Of a stretch of 7,234 bases of DNA, positions 6,662 through 7,234 are shown piece by piece. Positions within the stretch are counted from its first letter, which is position 1; the number at the start of each line of letters is the position of its first letter. The notes below the pieces were generated by a model, which searched no databases, was not told the origin of the DNA, and was given only the letters and a program-made list of their open reading frames with translations. The stretch spans positions 1 through 7,234 of the forward strand of contig DATHET010000181.1 in the NCBI GenBank assembly GCA_035490315.1, given 5' to 3'. Source of the stretch: JADJQU01 sp035490315 (GTDB lineage: Bacteria > Planctomycetota > UBA1135 > GCA-002686595). The position numbers and the translations under genes were made by a program.

Positions 6662-7234
6662 TTGGCGGGCTCTTTTTCCTTCGCGAACTTCTTCGGCTCC
6701 GGCCAGGCCACGGGCATCGGAGCCTGGTCCATCAACAGCGCGAGCACCGCCATCGACGTGCCGTAGTTGCGCGTGCGCGGGAAAATGCGGTCGTCCCAGG
6801 TTCCGTCCTCGTCGCGCGTGCGCAGCAAGGTCTCGACCATGCGCTTGCGCAGCTCGTCGCGCGCTTTCGCCGGCAGGAGCTCGATCGCCTGGGCCGTGTA
6901 GGCATGGGCGTAGAAGAAATAATAGGGCGCGATCTGGTAGGAACCCTTGTGCGTGCCATTTTGCTTGCGGCGCGCCTCGAGATCGTCCCAGTGCTCGAAG
7001 AAATTCAGCGCGGACTCGCGCACCTTGTCGAGCGAAGATCCGCCGAGCAGGAACAGTGTGCTCTCGCAAGCCGCCGAGCGCCCCGAGGAGCCCGCGAGGG
7101 AGGCGAACACCTTGCCCGACATGCCCAGGCCACCCGGCTCGTCCGCTCCACCGGAGTACACGAAGGCGCCGTTGCCGTGACGGCCGCACAAGAGGACGTT
7201 TCGCGCGCGCTCGAACAGCTCGTCGGGAACTTTT
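6658..7234 (-). CDS. Alpha/alpha-toroid (prenyltransferase/squalene-cyclase repeat) protein, C-terminal fragment
   Basis: The last 191 residues of a leftward gene whose start lies beyond the right edge; the frame is open to 7233. The fragment holds helical repeat units typical of the squalene/hopene cyclase and prenyltransferase toroid. The clearest is residues 142-166 (EDGTWDDRIFPRTRNYGTSM followed by AVLAL), which match the D-G-x-W ... Y-x-T-x-x-x-x-x-[AL] pattern of a QW-like repeat. An earlier unit ends in GSYQIAPYYFFYAHAYTAQA (97-116). Residues 171-191 form a Pro/Lys/Glu-rich tail. The catalytic DxDD of class II cyclases is not in this part, and proteins of this kind in environmental bacteria are often not cyclases, so no reaction is assigned. 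A TTG at 7189-7191 could be taken as a start, but coding continues through it. The stop overlaps the start of the cysteine-cluster gene. Confidence 0.75.
   Translation of the reverse strand, partial: KVPDELFERARNVLLCGRHGNGAFVYSGGADEPGGLGMSGKVFASLAGSSGRSAACESTLFLLGGSSLDKVRESALNFFEHWDDLEARRKQNGTHKGSYQIAPYYFFYAHAYTAQAIELLPAKARDELRKRMVETLLRTRDEDGTWDDRIFPRTRNYGTSMAVLALLMDQAPMPVAWPEPKKFAKEKEPAK

Noticed and set aside
6662..7189. Extension of the cysteine-cluster frame upstream to 7189
   Set aside because: It runs through the toroid gene in a different frame, with Arg/Pro-rich residues and no domain. The GTG at 6661 gives a family-sized protein.

Overview
The window is GC-rich bacterial DNA with almost no non-coding space: about 119 bp, 1 bp and 98 bp lie between genes, and two gene pairs overlap by 4 nt. 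The organism is inferred, not proven. A sigma factor fused to a membrane segment and a chain of carboxypeptidase-regulatory-like domains, next to a long secreted M14 peptidase and a YwqK-type repeat lipoprotein, points most readily to Planctomycetota or a similar environmental phylum.

Left block (1-3355). A truncated M16 (insulinase-family) zinc peptidase runs leftward off the edge. It is divergent from a rightward pair: a secreted 810-residue M14 zinc carboxypeptidase-like protein with a C-terminal glutamine-amidotransferase-like domain, and a 203-residue lipoprotein with five MORN_2/YwqK-type repeats. The pair overlaps as ATGA and is probably translationally coupled. The M16 gene may be read from a leaderless transcript, because an extended -10-like motif lies exactly where +1 would fall on its ATG.

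Right block (3357-7234, all on the minus strand). In transcription order it holds the 3' end of an alpha/alpha-toroid (prenyltransferase/squalene-cyclase-repeat) protein, a 146-residue YkgJ-type cysteine-cluster protein overlapping it by 4 nt (GTGA), a 98-bp gap with a 10-bp perfect palindrome, and a 921-residue ECF-type sigma factor. The sigma factor continues into a transmembrane segment and about seven beta-sandwich domains predicted to lie outside the membrane. It converges on the lipoprotein gene with one base between the two stop codons.

The most notable object is this sigma-TM-beta-sandwich fusion. It carries the DNA-reading module and a probable extracytoplasmic sensor or anchor in one polypeptide, and no separate anti-sigma gene is visible here. 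No RNA genes, mobile elements, CRISPR arrays or convincing intrinsic terminators were seen.
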